Positions 1 to 7,714 of a DNA stretch of 14,290 nucleotides are shown here, piece after piece. The position numbers and the translations under genes are program-made. The notes under the pieces are model-generated. The model had not been told where the DNA came from and ran no database searches. It saw only the letters and a list, made by a program, of their open reading frames with translations. Each line of letters starts with the position of its first letter. The first letter of the stretch is position 1. Origin of the DNA: CAZLGM01 sp964623625. Lineage in GTDB: Bacteria > Desulfobacterota > Desulfobulbia > Desulfobulbales > Desulfocapsaceae. The stretch lies in assembly GCA_964623625.1 (NCBI GenBank), contig CAZUUJ010000083.1:1-14290 (forward strand), written 5' to 3'.

Positions 1-54
<54 letters not shown>

Positions 55-62
55 GGAAAATC

Positions 63-97
63 AAGCACTTAGCTCTTTGCGAGTTAAGTGCTTTTTT
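63..97 (+). terminator. Rho-independent terminator after tRNA-Arg
   Basis: A 13-bp stem (63-75 with 81-93, one G-U pair) with loop TTTGC is followed by a run of six T. It starts 8 bases after the tRNA CCA and so ends the tRNA transcript. Because it lies inside attL, it belongs to the island rather than to the original chromosome. Confidence 0.85.
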
Positions 98-100
98 GTT

Positions 101-128
101 GGGGTGACAATGGGGTGACATTGGGGTG
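101..128 (+). repeat. Left-end triple GGGGTGACA repeats, probable integrase arm sites
   Basis: GGGGTGACA occurs at 101-109 and 112-120, and a third, partial copy starts at 123. The spacing is 11 bp, about one helical turn. The same motif, spacing and orientation recur at 14099-14129 next to the integrase. Matching repeats inside both attachment sites are typical of arm-type binding sites for tyrosine recombinases. No binding is shown here; the role is inferred from position. Confidence 0.6.
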
Positions 129-156
129 TGGTTTGCCATTGTAATGAGAGAGCACT

Positions 157-185
157 CTGACAACATTATTTTATCATCATATTCT
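157..185 (+). promoter_or_regulatory. Candidate sigma70 promoter for the hsdRSM operon
   Basis: A -35 box CTGACA (157-162) and a -10 box TATTCT (180-185) are 17 bp apart. Transcription would leave a leader of about 150 nt before hsdR. The rest of the gene-free stretch 130-343 is AT-rich and holds only a small inverted repeat, CTATCT/AGATAG (275-280 and 288-293), whose role is unclear. Confidence 0.4.
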
Positions 186-343
186 GCACACTTGCTTAAA
201 ATTTAGCAGGCTGTTACCTTTATTTTTTCGGGTTGTAAACAGTACATATTGAGGTGATAAGAGAAAAATTGTTCCTATCTAAGTAAAAGATAGCTAGTTT
301 CACTCGGTCTTGTTCCTAAGTTTATTTTATAGGCGGGAATACA

Positions 344-2746
344 ATGAGCTATAATGAAGCTGAAACACGTTTTCATTTAATCGATCCGGTATTACGAAAG
401 AAAGGCTATGCTGATCCTCAGCGGATAAAGCTTGAAACCCCGGCACCTGTGGAGCCAACCGGACCAAAGGGGCGTAGGCGCAAAGGAACAGGTCGCACGG
501 ATTATTTACTTTGTGTACAGGTTGGTTCTATGCCAAAGCCTCTTCCTGTTGCAGTGTTGGAGGCAAAGAAAGAAGGCGACGATCCACTTAAAGGAATGCA
601 GCAGGCCAAGGGGTATGCCGACTGTAAACGATTTGATGTGAAATATGTTTTTTCCACCAACGGCCATCGCTATGGCGAGTTTGACAACGTAACCAGTCTT
701 CAGTCCGGACCATTTCCATTTCCAGACTTCCCACCTCATGCCGACTTATCCAATCGTTACGCAAAAGATACAAGTATCAACATAAATGATCCAACGGCTC
801 AAATACTGTTTATGGGTGATAGCCCTTCCTGGTCACAAAGTCGCTATTATCAGGACGCGTCTATCCGGGCGGCATTTGAGAAAATTATCCGTTGCAGGCA
901 AAAAAAGGAACCAGCTCGAATTTTGCTGAGCCTTGCCACAGGTTCAGGAAAAACCATCATTGCCACTAACCTGTTATGGCGATTGCATGAAGCTGAACAA
1001 CTACCCAAACCAGCACTTTTTTTATGTGACCGTGACGAATTGCGAGAACAGGCATACAGTAAGCTCAAGGCCGCATTTGGTGATAATGTCCGGATTGTAA
1101 AAAATGTTCGGGGAGAAAATGCCGCAAAAAATGCCCGCATCCATATTGCCACCTATCAAACCCTGGGGCTGGATGATGAGGAAGAAGATTTTGCCAGCTT
1201 TCTGTCCCTTCATTACAATGAGGATGCCTTCAGTGTCATTATTATTGATGAGTGTCACCGTTCTGCCTGGGGCAAGTGGTCTGAAGTGCTGCAACGTAAT
1301 CCTAATGCCATTCAAATTGGGCTTACAGCGACCCCTCGTCAGTTGCACGAATCAAAACAAGCCACAGCCGAAGATAAAGAAATCACCGCCAATAATCTCA
1401 AGTATTTTGGTAAACCTGTCTATGAATACACCCTGATCCAAGCCCAAGAGGATGGCTACCTGGCCGCCTGCGAAATTGTTAAACGCAAGGCCAATATTGA
1501 TAACCGTGTTTTTGCCAGGGAAGAGGTGTTGGCAGCAAAACCGGTGGATCTCAAAACTGGAAAGCCGCTTACTGCAGAAGATCTGACCAAAGACGAATAC
1601 ACAGGTAAAGATTTTGATGATGAGCTTTTTGTCGAACTGCGTACTCCAGCCATGTGCGAAGATCTGTTTGCACTGCTTTGCCAAAATGGTGGCCCGGAAC
1701 AGAAAGTCATTATCTTTTGTAATCGTGAGGTTCATGCCGACCGGGTGGCCATGTACATGAACAATCAATATGTTTACTGGTGCAGCAAAAAGGGACGAAC
1801 GCCCAAGGAACATTACGCCTTCAAGTGCATGGGAGGGAAGAATAATGGCGCTGATATGATCGAGCCCATGCGTGGTTCCGGCCAACGAGCCTTTATCGCC
1901 TGTACTGTTGATCTGCTTGAAGCAGGGGTAGATATTGAACGGCTCAATGCGGTTGTGTTTTTTCGTTATTTAAAGTCACCTATAAAGTTTTACCAAATGG
2001 TGGGACGCGGCACCCGCATCCATGAAGCGACCTCCAAGTACAAATTCTGGCTCTATGATTACACTGATGTCACCAAACTTTTTGGTACTGATTTTATCAC
2101 CAAACCACCTCGGCCTCCTGGTGGAGGTAATGGTGGTGGAGAGGGAGGTGGTGGCGAAGGTGGTGGAGATGAAGGCCCACCTATTGCGGAAATAGGCGGC
2201 CATGCGGTCCTCGTCAATGCGGAAGGACGTTTTATCCTTAGTCAACGGGATGGCCGAGAAGTGCCTGTTCCGGTAGATGAGTATCGAAGAGAGATGATCA
2301 GCCGGGTCATAAGCGAGGCACATACCCTAGATGAGTTCAGGGAGTTGTGGATTGCTGCCCAAAAACGCCGTCAGTTCATCGACCATCTCCTTGGGGATAA
2401 CTTCAGCCCGGAACTGATCCGGGAGATTGACGAGATGGCTGATTTTGACCTGTATGACTTTTTCGGCCACCACGGTTATCATGCCCGTGCCTTGCGACGT
2501 ACTGAACGGGGTGAGAAGTATATCACGAAAAATCAAAGCTGGTTTGAAAAGGTTGATGCCAACGCGGCCAAGGTGCTGCAGGGGTTTGGTCATCAGTTTG
2601 CCCTTGGTGGGACTGATGCCTTGGAAACCCCGTCCCTTTGGGATGTGCCGGAGATTCAGCAGGCTGGTGGGGTGAATGCCTTACGGTTGATTGGTAAGCC
2701 TGGTGAGGTGATGCTTGAGGCGAAAGAGAGATTGTTTGGGGTATGA
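344..2746 (+). CDS. hsdR: Type I restriction enzyme R subunit (HsdR, EcoEI-like)
   Basis: HsdR is the motor and nuclease subunit of a type I restriction complex: it translocates unmodified DNA using ATP and cleaves it far from the recognition site. The N-terminal nuclease domain shows a PD-(D/E)xK pattern with D53, E73 and K75. The SF2 helicase core has Walker A ATGSGKT (198-204), Walker B DECH (302-305) and motif VI QMVGRGTR (551-558). A glycine-rich linker (about 590-612) separates the motor from a C-terminal domain of the EcoEI R type. The 800-aa length fits that subfamily and no break is seen. An AGGCGGG ribosome site precedes the ATG. The gene overlaps hsdS by the four bases ATGA. Restriction needs the complete R2M2S complex, so activity is doubtful here because hsdM is truncated. 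Confidence 0.95.
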   Translation: MSYNEAETRFHLIDPVLRKKGYADPQRIKLETPAPVEPTGPKGRRRKGTGRTDYLLCVQVGSMPKPLPVAVLEAKKEGDDPLKGMQQAKGYADCKRFDVKYVFSTNGHRYGEFDNVTSLQSGPFPFPDFPPHADLSNRYAKDTSININDPTAQILFMGDSPSWSQSRYYQDASIRAAFEKIIRCRQKKEPARILLSLATGSGKTIIATNLLWRLHEAEQLPKPALFLCDRDELREQAYSKLKAAFGDNVRIVKNVRGENAAKNARIHIATYQTLGLDDEEEDFASFLSLHYNEDAFSVIIIDECHRSAWGKWSEVLQRNPNAIQIGLTATPRQLHESKQATAEDKEITANNLKYFGKPVYEYTLIQAQEDGYLAACEIVKRKANIDNRVFAREEVLAAKPVDLKTGKPLTAEDLTKDEYTGKDFDDELFVELRTPAMCEDLFALLCQNGGPEQKVIIFCNREVHADRVAMYMNNQYVYWCSKKGRTPKEHYAFKCMGGKNNGADMIEPMRGSGQRAFIACTVDLLEAGVDIERLNAVVFFRYLKSPIKFYQMVGRGTRIHEATSKYKFWLYDYTDVTKLFGTDFITKPPRPPGGGNGGGEGGGGEGGGDEGPPIAEIGGHAVLVNAEGRFILSQRDGREVPVPVDEYRREMISRVISEAHTLDEFRELWIAAQKRRQFIDHLLGDNFSPELIREIDEMADFDLYDFFGHHGYHARALRRTERGEKYITKNQSWFEKVDANAAKVLQGFGHQFALGGTDALETPSLWDVPEIQQAGGVNALRLIGKPGEVMLEAKERLFGV

Positions 2747-3855
2747 ATGATATAATTAGGCTTCCTCTTGGGAAGCTCGGATCATATATTAATGGTCGTG
2801 CATTTAGACCTTCAGAATGGAGTCAAACTTCAGGTCTACCTATTATTCGTATTGCCAACTTGACAAATGATAAAGCAATATTTGACTATTTTGATGGTAG
2901 TGTTGCCGACAAACATATCATTAACGATGGCGATATAGTCGTTTCATGGTCTGCAACACTTGATGCATTTGTTTGGAACCGAGGCCCTGCTGTTTTGAAT
3001 CAGCATATTTTTAAGGTTATTCCGAATAACAATATTGTTGTAAAAGAATACCTCTACTTTGTTTTACTTGTGGCAATGAGAGGACTTTCGGAACTGGTTC
3101 ACGGGGCAACTATGAAACACGTGACAAAGCCAGTGTTTGAAGGATATGAGGTTTCGGTTGTACAATCAAAAGAACAACAACGCCGCATAGCCGCCCAACT
3201 TAATGCCCGACTGGCTGAAGTGGAAAAGGCCTGTCAGGCGATAGAGATGCAACTAGAAGAAGTTGGAAATCTTGCCAATGCCATTATTTATGACACTCTC
3301 AACAGCAAGCCAACAACCAAATATCCTGTTCCCGAAGCCCTAGAAGAGATTAAAAAAGGCATTGGGGAGGGCTGGAGAAAATACCCTGTTCTGGGAGCAA
3401 CCGTAAATGGTTTGGCTCCTGCCAAAGAACCACCCGGCAAGAATCCACATAGATATAAGCCGGTCTTTCCCGGTACGGTCTTCTATAATCCCATGCGTAT
3501 CCTTATCGGGTCAATTGCTTTTGTGGATACAGACGATACTCCAGGAATCACCAGTCCTGACTATGTTGCTTTAAGAGGGAAAGAGGGTGTAGTGGATTCC
3601 CGCTGGTTTTATTTCTGGCTCAGGTCGCCCCTGGGTGAACAGTTCATCAAATCACTGGCACGGGGAGCAGTACGTGAACGTATATTATTCAAACGTCTGG
3701 CAACTGCTGACATTGAGTTGCCTTCGTTCCACATTCAACGTGCGGCATCAAGAGCCCTTGCCGCGCTCAAACCCATGCAACAGGCTATAGAAGAAAAGAT
3801 AAAGGAAATCAAACTGCTACCTCAAAAAATTCTGGACCAGGCATTCGAGATATAA
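2743..3855 (+). CDS. hsdS: Type I restriction-modification specificity subunit (HsdS)
   Basis: HsdS chooses the DNA target of the type I complex through two target recognition domains joined by helical spacers. TRD1 spans about residues 1-145. The first spacer follows, marked by EQQRRIAAQLNARL. TRD2 occupies about 205-330 and ends in a second helical segment rich in Lys, Glu and Leu. At 370 aa it is somewhat short for the family but has both halves. The start overlaps the hsdR stop (ATGA), implying translational coupling. Base composition is uneven: TRD1 is clearly AT-richer than TRD2 and than hsdR, which suggests that half was acquired by recombination. The recognition sequence cannot be read from the protein. 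Confidence 0.92.
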   Translation: MNDIIRLPLGKLGSYINGRAFRPSEWSQTSGLPIIRIANLTNDKAIFDYFDGSVADKHIINDGDIVVSWSATLDAFVWNRGPAVLNQHIFKVIPNNNIVVKEYLYFVLLVAMRGLSELVHGATMKHVTKPVFEGYEVSVVQSKEQQRRIAAQLNARLAEVEKACQAIEMQLEEVGNLANAIIYDTLNSKPTTKYPVPEALEEIKKGIGEGWRKYPVLGATVNGLAPAKEPPGKNPHRYKPVFPGTVFYNPMRILIGSIAFVDTDDTPGITSPDYVALRGKEGVVDSRWFYFWLRSPLGEQFIKSLARGAVRERILFKRLATADIELPSFHIQRAASRALAALKPMQQAIEEKIKEIKLLPQKILDQAFEI

Positions 3856-3860
3856 GCACC

Positions 3861-5042
3861 ATGGCACGAATAAAAAAATCGAAAAACGGTAAGGCTGCCA
3901 AACCAATCGGTTCCACGCAATCGCTCTCCAACTTTGTCAAGTCCATCTGTGACATCATGCGCCGTTCCAACTGCGCCAGCGCCCTGCAATATGTGCCGGA
4001 ACTGACCTGGATACTCTTCCTGCGGATTCTAGATGAACAGGAAACAACTGCTCAGGAAGAGGCCGAGGTGGTGGGAGCCTCGTTCAGCCCGGCCCTGACA
4101 AGTCCCTTTCGCTGGCAGGACTGGGCCGCTCCCTGGTCGGACGCTGCCGATCATCCCAATACAGTAGAGGGTAAGTCACAGGGCTGGAAACGGCAGGAAC
4201 TCTATGCCAAAGGTGACGGCAAGCTTTTTGACTTTATTAACAATGAACTGTTGCCCCATCTCCACAACCTGGACTTAGACCAGGAGAGCGGCCTGCCGAA
4301 CCCGGTAGCTACTCCCAAACAACGGATCATAGGTCGCATTATGACTGCGGTGGAACGGGTGCGGGTAGACAGTGAAACCAATCTGCGGGATATTCTCGAC
4401 AAGGTGCATGAAATCCAGGTTGATCAGGTGGACGACACCCATTTTTTTACCCTATCCCAGGTATATGAAGACCTGTTGCTGAAAATGGGTGAAAAGAACT
4501 CGGACGGTGGCCAGTTTTTCACCCCGCGTGAGATCATCCGTGCCATGGTGCATACCATCGCACCCTGGCCCGGTGAAAAAATATGCGATCCATGCTGCGG
4601 AACCGGCGGTTTTCTGGCTATCGCCTATGAACATATCAACCGCAACCTGGGGAGAACACCATCTGCGACAACCATTGACACACTCAAGCACGATACCTTT
4701 TTTGGGCGCGAAAAAGAAAATCTGGTTTTCCCCATTGCCCTGGCGAACTTGGTCCTGCATGGCATTGACCAGCCCAATCTCTGGCACGGCAATACCCTGA
4801 CCAAAACCCCTACCTATGACGCCCTGTATGAAAGCGCACCCACTACCTTTGATGTCATCCTGACCAATCCACCCTTTGGCGGTAAGGAGGGCAAGGATGC
4901 GCAAACTAACTATGCCTTTGCAACCGGATCAACCCAGGTGCTCTTTGTTCAGGAAATACTGGCAACCCTTGCGGAGAATGGCCGGATTTTCCAGGGAACA
5001 GGGGTTACGCGTGGCATCCAGAGTTTTCTCTGTCGGCAATAA
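3861..5042 (+). pseudogene. hsdM: Type I DNA methyltransferase subunit (HsdM), 3'-truncated
   Basis: HsdM is the adenine N6 methyltransferase and core of the type I complex. The N-terminal HsdM_N domain is present, as are the SAM-binding motif DPCCGTGGF (243-251) and the catalytic motif NPPF (336-339). Family resemblance ends near residue 375 at ENGR. The last 18 or so residues are unrelated and read through the region antisense to the end of hicB. Roughly the last 100 residues expected of the family are missing, including parts that contact HsdS and HsdR. It starts 5 bp after hsdS. The catalytic motifs survive, so partial function is possible, but a working modification enzyme is unlikely. 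Confidence 0.85.
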
Positions 5043-5322
5043 AGGGGAGGGGTACCTGCAGGTGGTCAAAACCGTCTTTGGCTTTTCTTTTGGGTGGTTT
5101 TCCTTGAATTGGTGCAAATCCACACTTTTTCAAAACATCGCTGAATGTTCCCATCTCAATGCAAGTAACAAGAAACAATCCAACAGCTTCCTTGAGCATA
5201 TTTTTTGCTTCTTTTTTAGTGCAGCCCTGTGAGGCGACATCGAGCATCGGGCAGGCAGCTACGAAAACATCCCCCTCCTTTTTAACAACTACGGGGATAC
5301 TGACATTGATGGTCATTTTCAT
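5005..5322 (-). CDS. hicB: HicB-type antitoxin, without its HicA toxin
   Basis: This 105-residue protein has the HicB N-terminal fold pattern: a short beta strand (INVSIPVVVKKEGD), then VAACPMLDVASQG and a helix beginning TKKEA. HicB proteins neutralise the mRNA interferase HicA and usually repress their own operon. In this subfamily hicA normally follows directly, but after the stop at 5005-5007 the sequence runs straight into the cut end of hsdM and no hicA is present. An AGGAAG ribosome site and a good promoter (5369-5397) precede the ATG. The antitoxin is an orphan left by the deletion that also cut hsdM. It could still counter a related toxin elsewhere, which is only inference. Confidence 0.75.
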   Translation of the reverse strand: MKMTINVSIPVVVKKEGDVFVAACPMLDVASQGCTKKEAKNMLKEAVGLFLVTCIEMGTFSDVLKKCGFAPIQGKPPKRKAKDGFDHLQVPLPFIADRENSGCHA

Positions 5323-5368
5323 GGCTCTTCCTGTTTGAATGTGTGAATTGGACTACCTGTATATTAAC

Positions 5369-5397
5369 ATTGTAACGACTGTTTGGATAATTGGCAA
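5369..5397 (-). promoter_or_regulatory. Sigma70-like promoter for hicB
   Basis: On the minus strand, TTGCCA (5392-5397) and TACAAT (5369-5374) are exactly 17 bp apart, each one base from consensus. Transcription would start about 40 bases upstream of the hicB ATG. The remaining intergenic bases up to 5528 hold nothing else that I can support. Confidence 0.55.
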
Positions 5398-5528
5398 TTC
5401 ATTTGGTTGATGACCGGCATCAGTTTTTCTGAATATATTAGGTGGTCGGTTAAGCATAAAGTTCATTTTAACGGTTTGCGTTCATGTGATGTTTTATTGT
5501 TTCTTGACATCAAATGATGTTGGAAAAC

Positions 5529-5543
5529 AATAAGCGGCTTATT
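5529..5543 (-). terminator. Weak hairpin at end of the lipoprotein gene
   Basis: AATAAG-CCG-CTTATT overlaps the stop codon of the lipoprotein gene and is followed on the minus strand by GTTTTCC. The stem is short and AT-rich, so termination is uncertain. Confidence 0.28.
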
Positions 5544-6171
5544 TAGTTTTTGGAAACAAGTTTGGCTTTATTTCAGGACTATCAAAAAAGGTCGTGAAAA
5601 TATCAGTTGCTGATGTGTCTATGTTTTTTCTTTTCGGATTACCTTGATTGAGATAATCGAAGCCTTTTAATTGTTTTGATCCAAGCTTGTTGAATTGGCT
5701 GTCATAAACATCAAGAACAACATCGTGATAAAAGCCTGCCCTTATATGAATGACGGATCTCCACTCAGTAAAAATAAAATGTAGCAACCTTTCGTTGTCC
5801 TTTAGTTGATTGGATATACTGCTTATATCGTCGTACGGAGAAATAGTGATCTGTCGTGCTAAAAATGCATTGCCGATACTGATTGAATCGGTAATTGATT
5901 TCCCGATGTCGTCCACAAATGGATTGTCAGTGGTGGTGTAAATATTGTAAGGGATTCCACCTATAGATTGCATAATGCCAATAAATTTAACAGGCTTTCT
6001 GCCGTTTAGAACATATGGTCTTTTATCCTGTGCCACTACCACATATTTAAATCCCGAATCATGAAATACTGCATTGGCCAGACCGGGCCAGGTCGTTACA
6101 TAATTTCCTCTATGGCCAGCAGCACAGCCGGATAAAAACAAAACGAGAATCAAGCAAAATATCTTTTTCAT
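5539..6171 (-). CDS. Putative outer-envelope lipoprotein in the repressor operon
   Basis: The protein has 210 residues. The N-terminus MKKIFCLILVLFLSGC is a type II signal peptide with lipobox LSGC, giving a mature lipid-anchored Cys16. No transmembrane segment follows. I do not recognise the mature domain. The C-terminal part is soluble and mixed alpha/beta with a Lys-rich tail. A GAGAGG ribosome site precedes the ATG, and the gap to the upstream immA-like stop is only 9 bp, so it is the third gene of the repressor-protease operon and should be made while the island is silent. Lipoproteins in that position in prophages often alter the host surface or block superinfection; this role is inferred from context alone. 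Confidence 0.75.
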   Translation of the reverse strand: MKKIFCLILVLFLSGCAAGHRGNYVTTWPGLANAVFHDSGFKYVVVAQDKRPYVLNGRKPVKFIGIMQSIGGIPYNIYTTTDNPFVDDIGKSITDSISIGNAFLARQITISPYDDISSISNQLKDNERLLHFIFTEWRSVIHIRAGFYHDVVLDVYDSQFNKLGSKQLKGFDYLNQGNPKRKNIDTSATDIFTTFFDSPEIKPNLFPKTK

Positions 6172-6180
6172 TGTATCCTC

Positions 6181-6669
6181 TCAATAAGAACAAGCCAACG
6201 ATAAATAATCAGAATACGCCTGCAGCCGTTTTTGGGCTACATGGTAAGCAAATTCCTCTGTCATTTCAGGGTTGATGTGCCAAAGCAAACGGTCAGGCGT
6301 TAAATCAGGTTCCATATAATAAATTTTTTGAAGGTCTGGGTTCGGTATCCAGCACAGTGAGCCTATGATGTCTGCTTCATGTTCCAGGTGATGATTTCTG
6401 TGATTGTAATGATGGCCGAGTATGATGTGTCCAAGTTCGTGACCAAGGATAAATGTCAGCTCGTCTGCTTGACGGTTAGGGTTATACAGGATTCCCCGCT
6501 CCTTATTGGTGGTAATTATTGCTTCGGCTGTTTCCACCATGTCGCATGGTATCCATGCCACCCCCTTAATCCCTGAGAAATGAGTGATATCGTCAGCCGA
6601 TACTTTCTCTTTGTTAAACGGGAGCCAGGTTGATTCCAGACGGGTGATAAAAAAACTGAACCGGGTCAT
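6181..6669 (-). CDS. ImmA/IrrE family metallopeptidase
   Basis: This 162-residue zinc peptidase contains HELGH at 77-81 (two zinc-binding His and catalytic Glu) and a downstream acidic motif, LEHEAD (95-100), likely to supply the third ligand. ImmA/IrrE proteins cleave a partner XRE-type repressor after DNA damage or other signals, releasing mobile-element genes. Its ATG overlaps the stop of the upstream XRE gene (ATGA at 6666-6669), the arrangement of paired repressor and anti-repressor such as ICEBs1 ImmR-ImmA. The target and inducing signal are inferred from that family. Confidence 0.85.
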   Translation of the reverse strand: MTRFSFFITRLESTWLPFNKEKVSADDITHFSGIKGVAWIPCDMVETAEAIITTNKERGILYNPNRQADELTFILGHELGHIILGHHYNHRNHHLEHEADIIGSLCWIPNPDLQKIYYMEPDLTPDRLLWHINPEMTEEFAYHVAQKRLQAYSDYLSLACSY

Positions 6670-7133
6670 TTCTTCTTGTTTGTTGCTTCCTCAAAAACCC
6701 TTTTCATTTCTGCCAATTTGTTTCTGCACGCTTCATAGTATGCACTATCGGTCAACTTCCCGTCAAGATAATTCTTCTTTGCCTTGTCAGGCGAAAATCC
6801 GAGACTCCTGATCCCGATCTCTTCTGAAGCCATGTCCATGATAAAGTTTGCTCTTTCTTCTGAGTGCTCACCGTGTTGTTCTGCTTGTGCTTGGTGCTTG
6901 TCCCATGCATTTTCCCTGGCCTGAATGGTTTCGGGTCCATCTCCAGCCAAAAGCCAATTCAAGGAAATATCAAATCTCGACAGAAACTTTACTTTCTTGA
7001 CGCCTGGTTCTGATCTTCCCGCCTCGTATTCTCTCCACATCTGCACAGACACACCAGCTTTTTTGGCGGCCTGTGTTTGAGTGAGTTTTGCAAGTATTCT
7101 TGCCCTTTTGAGCCTGTACCCAAAACTGTCCAT
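6666..7133 (-). CDS. XRE-family transcriptional repressor
   Basis: The 155-residue protein starts with a classic helix-turn-helix at about residues 7-60 (LKRARILAKLTQTQAAKKAGVS, then WREYEAGRSEPG). Its C-terminal half is charged and helical, with no LexA-type peptidase domain. That agrees with a repressor removed by a separate protease, the ImmA-like product encoded next. An AAAAGGA ribosome site lies 10 bases before the ATG. It probably controls lysogeny of the island and its own operon, binding in the 7134-7204 region. No cro-like gene remains on the opposite side. Confidence 0.85.
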   Translation of the reverse strand: MDSFGYRLKRARILAKLTQTQAAKKAGVSVQMWREYEAGRSEPGVKKVKFLSRFDISLNWLLAGDGPETIQARENAWDKHQAQAEQHGEHSEERANFIMDMASEEIGIRSLGFSPDKAKKNYLDGKLTDSAYYEACRNKLAEMKRVFEEATNKKK

Positions 7134-7154
7134 AAGAATTATTTCCTTTTCTGT

Positions 7155-7183
7155 TTGACAATAGAAAGAATACTTGTTAATCT
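7155..7183. promoter_or_regulatory. Possible repressor operator and divergent promoter
   Basis: An inverted repeat TTGACAA (7155-7161) and TTGTTAA (7174-7180), 6 of 7 positions matching, lies upstream of the XRE gene and could be its operator. On the plus strand TTGACA is also a perfect -35 box with a poor -10 (TAATCT, 7178-7183) 17 bp downstream. Such a promoter would now fire antisense to the neighbouring hypothetical gene. Confidence 0.3.
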
Positions 7184-7204
7184 CTTCACATCATGAACGC
7201 AAAT

Positions 7205-7543
7205 TCAAATAGGCAGCACGCTATTAGCAAGAATCTCTTTCAACCTGTGGTTGACGAAAGCTGTTCTTGCCTTGCCGTTGACATTCAGACCGTTGTCGGC
7301 GCAGAAGGAAAGAAGCTCGTCAACGTCTACTTCGACTTTGACAAACTGTGTATCTCCAATTCCTTTTTCCATAGCTTTTTTAGCACCTTTGAGCCACTCG
7401 GAATAAGAAGGGGAAAGCTCGTCCTCGCAGACGGAAACTAATCGGGGCCACTGGTCTTCTTTATACCAGGCCGATCTGGTAGGGGTAATTCGTCCATTTT
7501 CCCTCAATCCCGGAAGACTCAGCAGATAAATAAAAATGCTCAT
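7205..7543 (-). CDS. Conserved hypothetical protein, probably lacking its true start
   Basis: The reading frame gives 112 residues, but only the part from about WYKEDQWPRL (residue 26 onward) looks like the natural protein: a small family with a pattern such as W..WL..A, then VKVEVDVDELLSFC and a GKARTAF segment. I know no function for it. The first 25 or so residues overlap the terL stump in another frame and look like chance coding. The junction lies in the bases shared by the two genes near 7466-7472. The gene has probably lost its start to a deletion and is translated, if at all, from the ATG at 7541-7543, which has only a weak GGAG upstream. Confidence 0.5.
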   Translation of the reverse strand: MSIFIYLLSLPGLRENGRITPTRSAWYKEDQWPRLVSVCEDELSPSYSEWLKGAKKAMEKGIGDTQFVKVEVDVDELLSFCADNGLNVNGKARTAFVNHRLKEILANSVLPI

Positions 7544-7634
7544 CAGCCCACTCCGACATTAATAGAGGCTCCGGAGTCCGCAAAACATCGTTTGCTGTGG
7601 CTATGACTGCTTGAATTGGTGAAAGTTGCTCCAT
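7461..7634 (-). pseudogene. Terminase large subunit (TerL), N-terminal stump
   Basis: Fifty-seven residues remain. The segment MSEWADEHFYLSAESSGIEG, followed by a Trp and PYQIGL, matches the start of lambda gpA-like large terminases (the region before the ATPase). The frame then stops. The Walker motifs and nuclease domain are gone, so packaging ATPase and nuclease activity are absent. It lies 80 bp downstream of terS, the usual phage order. No ribosome site is evident before the ATG. The deletion joined it to the hypothetical gene that ends at 7205. Confidence 0.65.
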
Positions 7635-7714
7635 TTTGTGTGGTGTTTTCTCTATAGGGTAAAAAGACTTTTTGTTTTCATATCAGTTATTTACAAAGTC
7701 GTGCCTAACAATCC

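Noticed and set aside
1352..1885. 177-residue minus-strand frame inside hsdR
   Set aside because: Antisense to the helicase domain of a clearly functional-looking gene; no motif of its own.
4452..4904. 150-residue minus-strand frame inside hsdM
   Set aside because: It lies opposite the SAM and NPPF motifs of hsdM and has no recognisable protein features; an antisense shadow.
7193..7441. Plus-strand 82-residue frame
   Set aside because: Antisense to the conserved part of the hypothetical gene (VEVDVDELL region), which has family-like character.
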